From Dokdonia sp. PRO95 (GTDB lineage Bacteria; Bacteroidota; Bacteroidia; Flavobacteriales; Flavobacteriaceae), in assembly GCF_000355805.1 (NCBI RefSeq), contig NZ_CM001837.1:2352000-2415999 (forward strand): a stretch of 64,000 nucleotides of DNA, written 5' to 3'. Positions within the stretch are counted from its first letter, which is position 1; the number at the start of each line of letters is the position of its first letter. The position numbers and the translations under genes are program-made. The notes beneath the pieces are model-generated. The model searched no databases. It saw nothing but the letters and a program-made list of their open reading frames with translations, and was not told where the DNA came from. This document shows, piece after piece, positions 50,690 through 59,506 of the stretch.

Positions 50690-52039
50690 ATGATTTCAAA
50701 CGAGAAAATAAATAGGTTAGGGAAGCGCATTAGAGTGAACCAAGGCGAACTTAATAATGATGATTTAAAGGATTTACAGGAGTTTAGAACATCATTTTAT
50801 GAACCTATGCGTGACACCTTTAATCGTTTAGTTATGATTAAAAGTCAGGTAAGGACTAGTGCAATAGTGGCATTTAGATTAAAGCGAATAAGTACGATAG
50901 TGAATAAAGTTTTTAGAGAAAATGGAATGAAACTATCTCGTATGGGCGACATCGCTGGCTTAAGAGTGATATTTGATAGCGATAGAGAAGTTTATAAAGC
51001 TCTAGACCTTATTTTAAAAGAGTTTGAGTTATCAGGAAAAATAAGAGATTATATTTCGGATCCTAAGCCCATTGGTTATCGAGGCATTCATATTTATGTT
51101 AAAGATAAAGCATCTGGAAAACGCATTGAAATTCAATTACGAACAGTAACCCACCATAATTGGTCCACTTTAGTGGAGATTACAGATTTGTTATACGGAA
51201 CAAGACTTAAAGAACTAGGTTATAAAAGTGATCCAGAGTTTGCAGAATTCCATTCATTGATGTCAAGTGATAAAGAATTGAGTACAACTGAAGCAGAGTT
51301 AATTTATAAGGTTTTAGAGGAACGTAATTTTATTAATAAACTAAGTAAGTTGTTTAGAAAAAACTCATCTAAAGTTCGTGATCAATGGAATAGCAGCAGT
51401 AGCAAGAATAAATATTTCTTAATTGAAGCATCAAAAAACACAGTGCCAGTAATAAAAGGATTTAAAATTTACTCTCATGCGGAAGAGGAATATTTCAAAC
51501 GTTACAAAAGTAATGACAATAAAGAAATAGTTTTAGCCACAATCAATAAACCAACTTTTAATCAATTATCCTTAGCTTATTCAAACTATATACTTTCTTA
51601 TCATACATTTATTTCCGATGCAGAAAGTATTATTAAAAATTTAGCTATTAGGGCATTAGAGGATAAAAATGTAAAACGTTTTAAGACTGTATTTTGTACT
51701 TATGAAACGATACAAACTAATGTTTTTATAGGTATACTTTCTGAAGGATTTAATGTCTTTATGATGAAAAAAGATGGTAAAATCATTTTAGCTCCAGAAC
51801 GTAAGTTGAGTAAAACAGAAGAGATAAAATTGAAAAGCTCATTAAGTGAAAAAGCGAAAAAAAGGACTCAAGAACATAAAGACTTTATAAATGAATTAGA
51901 ACTATACATACCTAATGGTTTTATAAAAAAATGGAAGTGTGAAAAGTTTTTAAAGGAACATGGAAAACGAACTTTAAATATTCTAAAAGAACAATCAATC
52001 TCAGTAGAAAATCAATCTGATATACAGGCACTTCTATAA
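50690..52039 (+). CDS. RelA/SpoT-synthetase-like protein
   Basis: A 449-residue protein. The N-terminal synthetase-type domain has RMGDIAGLR (residues 84-92, D87 being the likely metal ligand), DPKPIGYRGIHI (124-135) and EIQLRTVTHHNWSTLVE (147-163, E147 the likely catalytic glutamate). No HD hydrolase domain precedes it, so it is a small-alarmone-synthetase-like or toxSAS-like enzyme. It carries a long C-terminal region of unknown fold (LYSHAEEEY-like, EKAKKRTQEHKDFINEL). It probably transfers pyrophosphate to a nucleotide or to tRNA; which is not readable. The coding region is AT-rich. Confidence 0.82.
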   Translation: MISNEKINRLGKRIRVNQGELNNDDLKDLQEFRTSFYEPMRDTFNRLVMIKSQVRTSAIVAFRLKRISTIVNKVFRENGMKLSRMGDIAGLRVIFDSDREVYKALDLILKEFELSGKIRDYISDPKPIGYRGIHIYVKDKASGKRIEIQLRTVTHHNWSTLVEITDLLYGTRLKELGYKSDPEFAEFHSLMSSDKELSTTEAELIYKVLEERNFINKLSKLFRKNSSKVRDQWNSSSSKNKYFLIEASKNTVPVIKGFKIYSHAEEEYFKRYKSNDNKEIVLATINKPTFNQLSLAYSNYILSYHTFISDAESIIKNLAIRALEDKNVKRFKTVFCTYETIQTNVFIGILSEGFNVFMMKKDGKIILAPERKLSKTEEIKLKSSLSEKAKKRTQEHKDFINELELYIPNGFIKKWKCEKFLKEHGKRTLNILKEQSISVENQSDIQALL

Positions 52040-52278
52040 ATTATTATTGAGTACTTTACTAGATTAAGCCTTTAAGGGTGGGTTATAAGGGATCGCTATT
52101 TTATTTAAATGATTGATAAAAATTTAAATCAATTACTTTCTTGATAAAACTACGTATCGGCAATTAGCTAATTTATTTTCAACTTAATAACTTGTGAACG
52201 TAATTGTTATGGTACCAAGAAGGTGGTTTTAATCTATAATAAATTGCTTCACAGGTTTCTACTTTGCATCAAATATCA
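52040..52278. other. 239-bp intergenic region, nothing recognised
   Basis: AT-rich; no gene, hairpin or repeat recognised. It marks the right side of the accessory island. Confidence 0.5.
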
Positions 52279-52845
52279 TCAATCCTTCGCACCACGCCCT
52301 ACATACAACTCCATCGCTTTCTTATACTTTATCGCACCTTTCATACTCAGGTCATTAATAAAATTATCTAGCTCAGGGTGATTGCGGGCGGTCCAGGCTA
52401 CTAGGGAGTCGCGTTCTTGTTGCCACACATCCCAGTTTACATCGATGCAGGTGATTTCTTCTAGCTTAGTGATCTTGCCATCATGTAGGTAAATATTATG
52501 ACTGCAGGTGAGTGGGTTATTCTTTAAAAATTCAAAACGCAGTGAGCTCACCGCTACCGTTGCGATTACTTGCGCGCTGTCGTTTTCTATGGAAACCACC
52601 TCGTAGGAAGGCTTAAATATGGAGTCCCATTTAAAGTGCTCGTAGTAACTCTCTTTATCAAAAGGCATCACATAATCTCCCGCCGTGATGGTGATGCTAT
52701 CGCTTATCAAGCTGCTTATTTCTTTATAATTCCCTTCGGCAACAGCCTTGTAGTAGGCTGCGACGGTTTCTTGTGAGGTCGCTTCTTTCTGTGTGCATCC
52801 CGTGAGTATGCAGAGTAGGGTGAGGAGGAATAGGGTATATTTCAT
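52279..52845 (-). CDS. NTF2/SnoaL-like lipoprotein
   Basis: A 188-residue lipoprotein (MKYTLFLLTLLCILTGC). The segment ETVAAYYKAVAEGNYKEISSLISDSITITAGDYVMPFDKESYYEHFKWDS has the SnoaL-like cone-fold pattern, with the helix and curved strands of the NTF2 superfamily. No catalytic dyad can be named. It is the first ordinary chromosomal gene to the right of the island, followed by a copy of the palindrome and the OmpA 3' duplicate. Confidence 0.72.
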   Translation of the reverse strand: MKYTLFLLTLLCILTGCTQKEATSQETVAAYYKAVAEGNYKEISSLISDSITITAGDYVMPFDKESYYEHFKWDSIFKPSYEVVSIENDSAQVIATVAVSSLRFEFLKNNPLTCSHNIYLHDGKITKLEEITCIDVNWDVWQQERDSLVAWTARNHPELDNFINDLSMKGAIKYKKAMELYVGRGAKD

Positions 52846-52938
52846 AGCGCGTGGTTAGATGAATACTGCCCTAAATATACCATCTTTTATAGTGCCGTAG
52901 CTTGCAAATGAGGTGCTGTTTGTGAGGTGTTTATGGTA

Positions 52939-52954
52939 CGCTTTCGCGAAAGCG
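52939..52954. repeat. interspersed palindrome, perfect 16-mer
   Basis: CGCTTTCGCGAAAGCG; forms the left boundary of the 325-bp direct repeat, matched by the copy at 57440. Confidence 0.95.
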
Positions 52955-53006
52955 TAAAAACTCCACACACCATGAGTCTACAACTATTAAAGACTTGCAA
53001 AAAAAA

Positions 53007-53042
53007 AAGCCTTCACTAGCGTTGGGGGAACTAGGAAGGCTT
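53007..53042 (-). terminator. terminator copy inside the left direct repeat
   Basis: Outer stem AAGCCTTC / GAAGGCTT, with T residues following on the minus strand; duplicates the one at 57508-57542. Confidence 0.75.
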
Positions 53043-53070
53043 ACAGTTATTGGGCAAATACAAGGTGTTG

Positions 53071-53263
53071 CTACCTGCTTACCACAATAAGACCTGAATG
53101 TTTATTTTCTAAATACTGCACCTCTGTACAGCTATCGTCTGCCTCATCACAAATGTGTATGGGCCTAGATTCACCAAACCCTTTTGCACTCTCAATGCGC
53201 GAACTCGTGATACCATTTTTAATCAAATAGTCTCGGGTAGAGATGGCTCTGTTTTCTGATAAG
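53071..53263 (-). pseudogene. 3' fragment of an OmpA-family gene
   Basis: About 64 codons to a TAG at 53071-53073, in frame with the C-terminal OmpA domain and very similar to the last 64 codons of the intact 57572-59494 gene (ITSSRIESAKGFGESRPIHICDEADDSCTEVQYLEN...). There is no start codon or N-terminus. Sequence identity breaks abruptly at 53263 where the cassette begins. Most differences are conservative, but the tail reads ENKHSGL instead of ENRRSDF, consistent with drift after duplication. Confidence 0.88.
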
Positions 53264-53279
53264 TAAAGCTTTTTGTGGT

Positions 53280-54086
53280 TTATGAGATTTTTTTTAAAAT
53301 CTGCTGTGTTGTGGTGATTAAGTGTGTGCGTTTTTGTTCACTGTAGGCATCTGTATGCGCCCTGCCAAAGCTTCCTTTGTCATTATCAAAATAGTCACCG
53401 CTATGACTCGCATAACTAGGGTTTGTAGCGAGGTCTTGTAAAATAGTCGCCCCTTTATCTGCTGGTGACCAGTGGTGACCGTAGGCTTCTTTAACCATAT
53501 TTGTATTAAGTAAAGAACCTGGGTTTACAGGGATAACCGTAAGTGCTGGCTCTTGTATTGCTAGGTCAAAGCTCCACATTAATAAAGCAAGCTTACTCTG
53601 TGCGTAGGTCTCTTGCTGGATCTCTTCTTTAGTACCTGCTAGTACGCTATCTATTACAGATGACTGTGCTGCAGAGCTCAAGTTGATAACGCGCGTGCGC
53701 TTGCCTTTTTTAAGAAGATCGAGTAGGGAAGTGGTGAGCAGGTAAGGCGCTATATAATTTACCGCCATACGCATATCAAGCCCATCTGCTGTAAACAGCT
53801 CGCGGCTTTTAAAAACCCCTGCGTTATTTATGAGTACATCTAGTGTTGTGAGTTTTTCATTTACCTCACTAGCTATAGCACGCACTGCTGCCATACTAGA
53901 AAAATCTGCAACAAAACCGTCTATGTGTTCATTGTTAGTTTCGGCTTTTATGGTGGCGATGGTCTCTGCTACTTTTGTAGCATTACGACCGTGTATGTAC
54001 AAGGTATGTCCCTGTTTGGCTAGCTGTATGGCGGCTAGTTTACCTATGCCGTCAGTACTTCCAGTGATTAATATGGTCTTGCTCAT
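53280..54086 (-). CDS. short-chain dehydrogenase/reductase
   Basis: A 268-residue SDR: TGSTDGIGKLAAIQLA nucleotide-binding motif, NNAG motif (INNAGVFKS) and YAQSKLAL catalytic YxxxK. Its C-terminal tail resembles retinol-dehydrogenase-type or light-dependent reductases. Substrate unknown. It ends 16 bp from the left direct repeat. Likely the last gene of the AraC-controlled set (ADH, oxygenase, SDR). Confidence 0.85.
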   Translation of the reverse strand: MSKTILITGSTDGIGKLAAIQLAKQGHTLYIHGRNATKVAETIATIKAETNNEHIDGFVADFSSMAAVRAIASEVNEKLTTLDVLINNAGVFKSRELFTADGLDMRMAVNYIAPYLLTTSLLDLLKKGKRTRVINLSSAAQSSVIDSVLAGTKEEIQQETYAQSKLALLMWSFDLAIQEPALTVIPVNPGSLLNTNMVKEAYGHHWSPADKGATILQDLATNPSYASHSGDYFDNDKGSFGRAHTDAYSEQKRTHLITTTQQILKKIS

Positions 54087-54181
54087 TCCTATATGTTTAA
54101 GTTGATGAAAACTGGCACTCGTTGTAGTGCCAGTTCTTTTTATTTTATTCTTTTTCTAAGATAATAATTAACCTACGTTTC

Positions 54182-55147
54182 TTAAAAAGGTGCAATGGTA
54201 TCTTTAGGACCATCAGGTAAACTCCATCGCTGGCGAGCGGTTACACTTTCTAAAGCAGCATCTTTAATAGTGTCGCTGTTGCTAATATTTCCGTAGCTGC
54301 TTTTACTACCACGTGGTATTTGCATACGATCTCCATATAACCACACTACTAAATTACTACGTTGCCCGCTTGTAATGGGATGCGTTGCGTGTGGCACATT
54401 CCCTCTATGGATGATTGCTTTTCCAGGCTCAAAAATAGCTTGCACCGTTTTCCCTGAAGCTTTATCATAAAAATCAACCTCAGATCCTGTAAACTTTTCA
54501 TCTGGTAAGTTGATATTGATATTCAAGGTAGCTGCAGAGGCATCGGTATGTGCGTGTAAATCCTTGTCTTTATCTGGGTTGTACTGTATTGAAAAACCAA
54601 AAGTCTGATTGTCATAACCGTAAGTTCCTAATAACAAACGCGCTATAGGACGCATAAAACGGTCCATCATATCATTATAAAATGCCTGAAAATTAGGTGC
54701 TGCCAGATGACCTTCAGAACGAGGGTCTAACATCATTCCATATCGGTTTAATTGTATACCATAAGGTGCACGTTTTGGCACTCCTGAGTTTGCTACAGCT
54801 TCTAGATAGTTACGAAAATCTGCTAAACGATCTAGATCAAAAAACTGTGCTACATAAACACCAGGTATAATTTCTTCCCATAAATCGGCAACAGCAGATT
54901 CTTTTTCTGGGTTTTCCCAAGCGTCTTTAATGGCTTTACGTAATAGTGGGTCTAGCAAGGTTTCGTCAGGAACTAATAAATCATCTTTGTTTTCTATTTC
55001 CCATTCTGCCCAAGCAGCTTCTAGTAGTTTGCGATTTTCGTTCCAAAATTGAGAAACAGATGGATCGCGTCTTAATGATAATTCTCGTGATGGTACTTCT
55101 AAAGCACGAGCTTCTGCAAGTGCATTTGTATGTTCTATGGTACTCAT
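54182..55147 (-). CDS. 2-oxoglutarate/Fe(II)-dependent oxygenase
   Basis: A 321-residue enzyme with a double-stranded beta-helix fold. The facial triad is HTDAS (His, Asp) in DLHAHTDASAATLNININL and the distal His in VPHATHP, with the 2-oxoglutarate arginine in GQRSNLVVWLYG. The N-terminal 90 residues are helical, with an EIIPGVYVAQFFD turn. The family hydroxylates or desaturates small molecules or amino acid side chains; the substrate is not predictable. Part of the cassette with the ADH and SDR genes. Confidence 0.85.
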   Translation of the reverse strand: MSTIEHTNALAEARALEVPSRELSLRRDPSVSQFWNENRKLLEAAWAEWEIENKDDLLVPDETLLDPLLRKAIKDAWENPEKESAVADLWEEIIPGVYVAQFFDLDRLADFRNYLEAVANSGVPKRAPYGIQLNRYGMMLDPRSEGHLAAPNFQAFYNDMMDRFMRPIARLLLGTYGYDNQTFGFSIQYNPDKDKDLHAHTDASAATLNININLPDEKFTGSEVDFYDKASGKTVQAIFEPGKAIIHRGNVPHATHPITSGQRSNLVVWLYGDRMQIPRGSKSSYGNISNSDTIKDAALESVTARQRWSLPDGPKDTIAPF

Positions 55148-55344
55148 AATATTATGTTTTACATATAGCTACTGCTATTATATTTTAAATTTATAACAGA
55201 ACTACGCAAAAATGGCTGTTGGCTTTGGTAGTTAAAATGTTGGTTATTATGAAGAGCAAAGTTCTGTATTTTCAAACCTTAAACACTTATTTTATAGGTG
55301 TTTAAGGTTTAATTGCTTTCCGTAGTAAGCCTATGGATGAGGTC

Positions 55345-56328
55345 TTAGTTAGTTACAACTACTTTACCTATTGCTTTACCACTCTCTAGTCTTGCATAAG
55401 CATCACCTACATTCTCTAGCGCAAATGTGCTGTCTACTAGAGGTACTAGTGCTTTGGCTTGTGCGATGTTGCTTAGCTCTTTTAAAATCGCTCCGTGCTC
55501 TTCACGCTTGTAGTTGTGTAACATAGGGATGAGCATAAACACAACGTGTAGTGATAATCCTTTAAAGTGTGCTGGAGTAAGATCTAGGTTGCACATAGAT
55601 ACTGTAGTAGCAATTTGTGCATTAAGTGCTGCTGCCTCAAAAGACTTTGTAAGGTTATCTGCACCTACGGTATCGTAAATAAGGTTAAAACCTGCACCAT
55701 CTGTATATTTTGCTACATATGATTCAACCGTTTCTTCTTTATAGTTAATTGCCGTTGCTCCATATCCTTCTATAATCTTTTGTTGCTCTGGTCCTCCACA
55801 AGTAGCATATACATCTGCCCCAAAGTGAATAGCTAGTTGTACCGCAACGTGGCCTACACCTCCAGAACCTCCGTGTACGAGTACTTTCTGCCCTTTTTTA
55901 ATCCCTGCGCGTATTAATCCTTCATAAGCAGTAATTGCCACAAGTGGTAGTGATGCTGCCTCAGTCATAGATAAGTTGGCAGCTTTGTGAGCAATAAGTT
56001 TACTATCTGCCACGATATATTCGGCTAGCGTACCTTGTAAGTCGGCAAGGCCACCTACACAACCGTATACCTCGTCGCCTACTTTAAAGTCATGTACACC
56101 TTCACCTACCGCTTCTATCACTCCTGCAAAGTCCATTCCTAATATAGCTGGTGCTGCTGGTGATAGTGGTAGGTCTGATCCCATCTTGCGTATCATGGTA
56201 TCTACCGTGTTCACACTAGAGGCTGCAATCTTGATACTCACGTGACCTGGAGTTACTGCTGGTTTTGCTACTTCGCTTGCTGTGAATGCGGCATTCTCAC
56301 CGTATTCGTTCATAATCATTGCTTTCAT
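55345..56328 (-). CDS. zinc-type alcohol dehydrogenase / quinone oxidoreductase family
   Basis: A 327-residue MDR-superfamily enzyme: GMDFAGVIEAVGEGVHDFKVGDEVYG, then the NADPH-binding VLVHGGSGGVGHVAVQLAIHFGADVYATCGG. The cysteine-rich structural zinc site is not evident, so it is closer to quinone oxidoreductases (QOR). Divergent from the AraC regulator over a 172-bp gap that probably holds both promoters. Confidence 0.86.
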   Translation of the reverse strand: MKAMIMNEYGENAAFTASEVAKPAVTPGHVSIKIAASSVNTVDTMIRKMGSDLPLSPAAPAILGMDFAGVIEAVGEGVHDFKVGDEVYGCVGGLADLQGTLAEYIVADSKLIAHKAANLSMTEAASLPLVAITAYEGLIRAGIKKGQKVLVHGGSGGVGHVAVQLAIHFGADVYATCGGPEQQKIIEGYGATAINYKEETVESYVAKYTDGAGFNLIYDTVGADNLTKSFEAAALNAQIATTVSMCNLDLTPAHFKGLSLHVVFMLIPMLHNYKREEHGAILKELSNIAQAKALVPLVDSTFALENVGDAYARLESGKAIGKVVVTN

Positions 56329-56474
56329 ATATGCTTTATTTTATAGTTTGTGTTTTTCTTTGATGATACAAAGGTAGTGGGATAGGTCGCTAGTCTATTT
56401 GTATATAAAATGGTTAATTAGGTATAAATAGAGGTTATTAAGTGTGTTATGATAATTTTAACGCTATAAAACCC

Positions 56475-56482
56475 TAAATTTG
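56475..56482 (+). promoter_or_regulatory. -7 box TAAATTTG before the AraC regulator gene
   Basis: A TAnnTTTG match 18 bp upstream of the ATG at 56501; no well-spaced -33 TTG. Confidence 0.45.
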
Positions 56483-56500
56483 TCCCTAAATTATACTACT

Positions 56501-57391
56501 ATGCAAGTATTAGAAGCTTATAAACCTTTTGAAATACAAGAAATGGAGTTATCTGAGTGGAAACAACGCCCAGTTAAAAACAACTTTTTTGAACTTGTGC
56601 TTATAGAAAGTGGAGAGGGTACGCAGTGTATTAATTACAACCTCTACGATTATAAAAAGGATAGTATCTTTTTACTACCTCCCTTAAAGTGTCACTCTTT
56701 TAATATAGAGAAGCGTACAAAATTTGTCTTTTTAAAGTTTACAAATTCGTTTTTTAAAAGCTCTAATAAAATGACGCTCGATAAGTCTGAGTGGTTTAAA
56801 GAAGCCGCCTACATCTTATCTAACTATAACCAGCTGCCTGGCGATATCATTAAAAGTGATGCAGATAGGGAGCATCTCAAACAGCTTACGGCAATTATTT
56901 TAAGAGAGACTAGAAACTATCGAGAGGTCTCTGTATCGCTTATCTCAAGTCTTATGGTAAGTATCTTAGAAGTGGTTATTAGAAATATAAAAAAGGGGAG
57001 TCACTATGAGATTGTAAATACAACAAGTGATGATAGAGCAACAAAAATGCTCACCTACATCAACGAGAACATTGCAAAAAGTGAGTTACTTAAAGTAGAT
57101 AGACTTGCAGAAACATTTATGATGTCTGCCACCTACGTAAGTGAGTTTTTTAGAAAACAGGTAGGGATGTCCTTGCGTGAGTATATTATGAAAGCCAAAC
57201 TTAGACTAGTAGAGATACGTCTTCTCAACTCAGATTTTACCCTCACTGAAATCGCAGATGAGCTAGGCTTTACAGATGTAAGTCACCTCTCAAAAACATT
57301 TAAACGCTATACAGGTACTTCTGTAAGAGACTTTAAAAACGCAGGGGAGTATATGCTACTTAAAAGAGCCTCTTGTGGTGTGAGTGTTTAA
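56501..57391 (+). CDS. AraC-family transcriptional regulator
   Basis: A 296-residue activator from the ATG at 56501 (MQVLEAYKPFEIQ); a TTG 21 bp upstream is the weaker choice. The N-terminal cupin-like sensor domain (about 10-100) precedes two AraC helix-turn-helix motifs at the C-terminus: LAETFMMSATYVSEFFRKQVGMSLREYI and LTEIADELGFTDVSHLSKTFKRYTG. Divergent from the ADH operon, which it most likely regulates. Ligand unknown. Confidence 0.88.
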   Translation: MQVLEAYKPFEIQEMELSEWKQRPVKNNFFELVLIESGEGTQCINYNLYDYKKDSIFLLPPLKCHSFNIEKRTKFVFLKFTNSFFKSSNKMTLDKSEWFKEAAYILSNYNQLPGDIIKSDADREHLKQLTAIILRETRNYREVSVSLISSLMVSILEVVIRNIKKGSHYEIVNTTSDDRATKMLTYINENIAKSELLKVDRLAETFMMSATYVSEFFRKQVGMSLREYIMKAKLRLVEIRLLNSDFTLTEIADELGFTDVSHLSKTFKRYTGTSVRDFKNAGEYMLLKRASCGVSV

Positions 57392-57439
57392 GACTTGCTC
57401 GTTTGTTATAACCAATCAAATATTCATGTATGAGTGGCA

Positions 57440-57455
57440 CGCTTTCGCGAAAGCG
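57440..57455. repeat. interspersed palindrome, perfect 16-mer
   Basis: CGCTTTCGCGAAAGCG; right-hand boundary twin of the copy at 52939. Confidence 0.95.
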
Positions 57456-57507
57456 TGAAAACTCCACACACCATTAGTTTACATTTATAAACAGCTTGCA
57501 TAAAAAT

Positions 57508-57542
57508 AAGCCTTCACTATAGCTGGGGAACTAGGAAGGCTT
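57508..57542 (-). terminator. terminator of the adhesin/OmpA operon
   Basis: Stem AAGCCTTC / GAAGGCTT with a partly paired 19-nt interior and T residues on the minus strand. Confidence 0.75.
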
Positions 57543-57571
57543 ACAGTTATTGGGTAAAGAACAAGGTGTTG

Positions 57572-59494
57572 CTACCTGCTAACCACAATAAAATCTGAAC
57601 GTCTATTTTCTAAATACTGCACCTCTGTACAGCTATCGTCTGCCTCATCACAAATGTGTATGGGCCTTGACTCACCAAACCCTTTGGCGCTCTCAATGCG
57701 CGAACTCGAAATACCATTTTTAATCAAATAGTCTCGGGTAGAAATGGCTCTATTTTCTGATAAGGTCTGGTTATATGACGCTCCACCACGTTGATCTGTG
57801 TGGGATTCTATCTTGATGATAAGCGCAGGATATTCGTTCATAATGTCAATAATGCGCTGGAGCTGTTGTGCGGCAAATATGTTGATTGCATAACGGTTAG
57901 ACTCAAAATTAATAGGGTTGATTTTGATCTTTTCTATCTCACCATCTGTAACAAAAATGTCTGAAAGGTTAGCCAGTTTAAAATCTACAAAGTTAATGAG
58001 CCCATTAGGCTCTGTGCCTGTGTTCAAGTCCAGCTCATCTTTTGAGTAGCCTATTTTTGATGCTTTTATATTGTATTTAATATTACAACCCATCTGTAGG
58101 GTGTAGGTTCCTGCCGCGTCAGTAAGTGTTTCGGCTACTTGCTTATTACTTGTATCATAAGCGATGATAGTCACTGCTGGTAATGGTGCGCCTGTTTGTG
58201 AGTCTGTAACGGTTCCTTCCAGGGTCTGGAAGCACTCACCGCGATCATATACAAAGGAGTAAATGTCATCGTCGCCCTTACCGCCTTCTCTGTTTGAGCT
58301 AAAATATCCTTCATTTTTAGTGTTACTCGCCACATAAGCAAAGTCGTCTGCATTGCTGTTGATCCCAAGTCCGAGGTTGCGGGCATTACTATAAATGCCG
58401 TCTCTAAGCTGCGCTTTGTAAATATCAAGGCCGCCAAAACCTACGTGACCCTTAGAGGCAAAATAGAGTACTTTGTTTTTTACAAAAGGGAAAAAGTCAT
58501 CATATGGTGTGTTTACCGCATCACCTAGATTGCGAGGTGTGGAGAGTGAGCCATCTGCTCGTATGTCACACACATAAATATCTGCACGGCCATAACCACC
58601 CGGCATGTCTGACACAAAATACAGCTGACTACCATTTGTAGTTACAAAAGGCTGCCCTATGGAATAGCCATTACCATTAATGGGAAGTTCCTCCTTGTCA
58701 AATTTGTCCTTATTAATCTGCACGCGGTAAAGCTTAAAGAAGTTTCTCTTTTTTTTTGTATAAATCTTACGAGATCCAGATTGTGCACTTGAAGCATAGA
58801 CCAGCGTTTGATCATTATTATAAAAAGTAGCCGTGGCGTCGTGATACTGGGTTTCTAGCTCTTCATTAAAAAGCTTAACATTTGAGTAGGTACCAGTACT
58901 ATCTATGGTGGCTTCATAAAGCGATAGGTAAGGGGTGTTATCTCTTTTGTAAATTTTATTTTCTTCATCATTGCGCGCCGTTGAGAATACCAGTTTATTC
59001 TTATACAAGGATCCGCCAAAATCTGCATAGCTAGAGTTAATATCAAGATTTGTAATCTGATAGAGCGTATCATTTGCTAGGATATCATTAAACCTAGACT
59101 TTTCTTCATAGTATCTATTGAGCTCTTTGTCTTTTTTGGATAGTTTTAAATAACCAACATAAAAATCATCTGCCGTTTCATACTTTTTTAAGAAGCGTAG
59201 TACATCAAAATACTGCCAGATGTGTGCAGGTTCCATCGTGTATCCTAGTGCTTCAAAGGTGTTCTTGTATGCAATCTCTGCACGCTCATAATTCTTAAGG
59301 TTATAATGCGTGTCTGCAATATGCTGCCAGGTAGTAGGCGCTATCTTCTCTGAGTCATTGAGGTGCTCATCATAAAGTACTGCAGCATCTGCATACATAT
59401 GTCTGTCATAAAGCTCATCTGCTTTTTTTAAATCATTCTGTGCATAACTAGAACATACACACATCATGAATAAAATATATAGTGATTTCTTCAT
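57572..59494 (-). CDS. OmpA-family outer-membrane protein with PD40 and carboxypeptidase-regulatory domains
   Basis: A 640-residue protein: signal MKKSLYILFMMCVCSSYAQ, TPR-like helices (about 25-130), a beta-propeller of PD40 repeats (about 150-400; YFVSDMPGGYGRADIYVCDI, YFASKGHVGFGGLDIYKA), and a CarboxypepD_reg domain (about 420-500). A C-terminal OmpA peptidoglycan-binding domain ends the protein (LIIKIESHTDQRGGASYNQTLSENRA, about 530-640). It anchors the outer membrane to peptidoglycan and is a common third gene of the SprB/SprF-type set. Its 3' end is duplicated at 52939-53263. Confidence 0.9.
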   Translation of the reverse strand: MKKSLYILFMMCVCSSYAQNDLKKADELYDRHMYADAAVLYDEHLNDSEKIAPTTWQHIADTHYNLKNYERAEIAYKNTFEALGYTMEPAHIWQYFDVLRFLKKYETADDFYVGYLKLSKKDKELNRYYEEKSRFNDILANDTLYQITNLDINSSYADFGGSLYKNKLVFSTARNDEENKIYKRDNTPYLSLYEATIDSTGTYSNVKLFNEELETQYHDATATFYNNDQTLVYASSAQSGSRKIYTKKKRNFFKLYRVQINKDKFDKEELPINGNGYSIGQPFVTTNGSQLYFVSDMPGGYGRADIYVCDIRADGSLSTPRNLGDAVNTPYDDFFPFVKNKVLYFASKGHVGFGGLDIYKAQLRDGIYSNARNLGLGINSNADDFAYVASNTKNEGYFSSNREGGKGDDDIYSFVYDRGECFQTLEGTVTDSQTGAPLPAVTIIAYDTSNKQVAETLTDAAGTYTLQMGCNIKYNIKASKIGYSKDELDLNTGTEPNGLINFVDFKLANLSDIFVTDGEIEKIKINPINFESNRYAINIFAAQQLQRIIDIMNEYPALIIKIESHTDQRGGASYNQTLSENRAISTRDYLIKNGISSSRIESAKGFGESRPIHICDEADDSCTEVQYLENRRSDFIVVSR

Positions 59495-59506
59495 AGTGGT
59501 TTGATA

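Larger units (their letters stand above)
52939..53263. repeat. direct repeat, left copy (OmpA gene 3' end)
   Basis: About 325 bp matching 57440-57764, around 90 percent identical by eye, in the same orientation. It includes the palindrome, a terminator hairpin and the last 64 codons of the OmpA-family gene. Confidence 0.9.
57440..57764. repeat. direct repeat, right copy (intact OmpA gene 3' end)
   Basis: Matches 52939-53263. It contains the palindrome, the terminator and the natural end of the OmpA-family gene. Confidence 0.9.
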
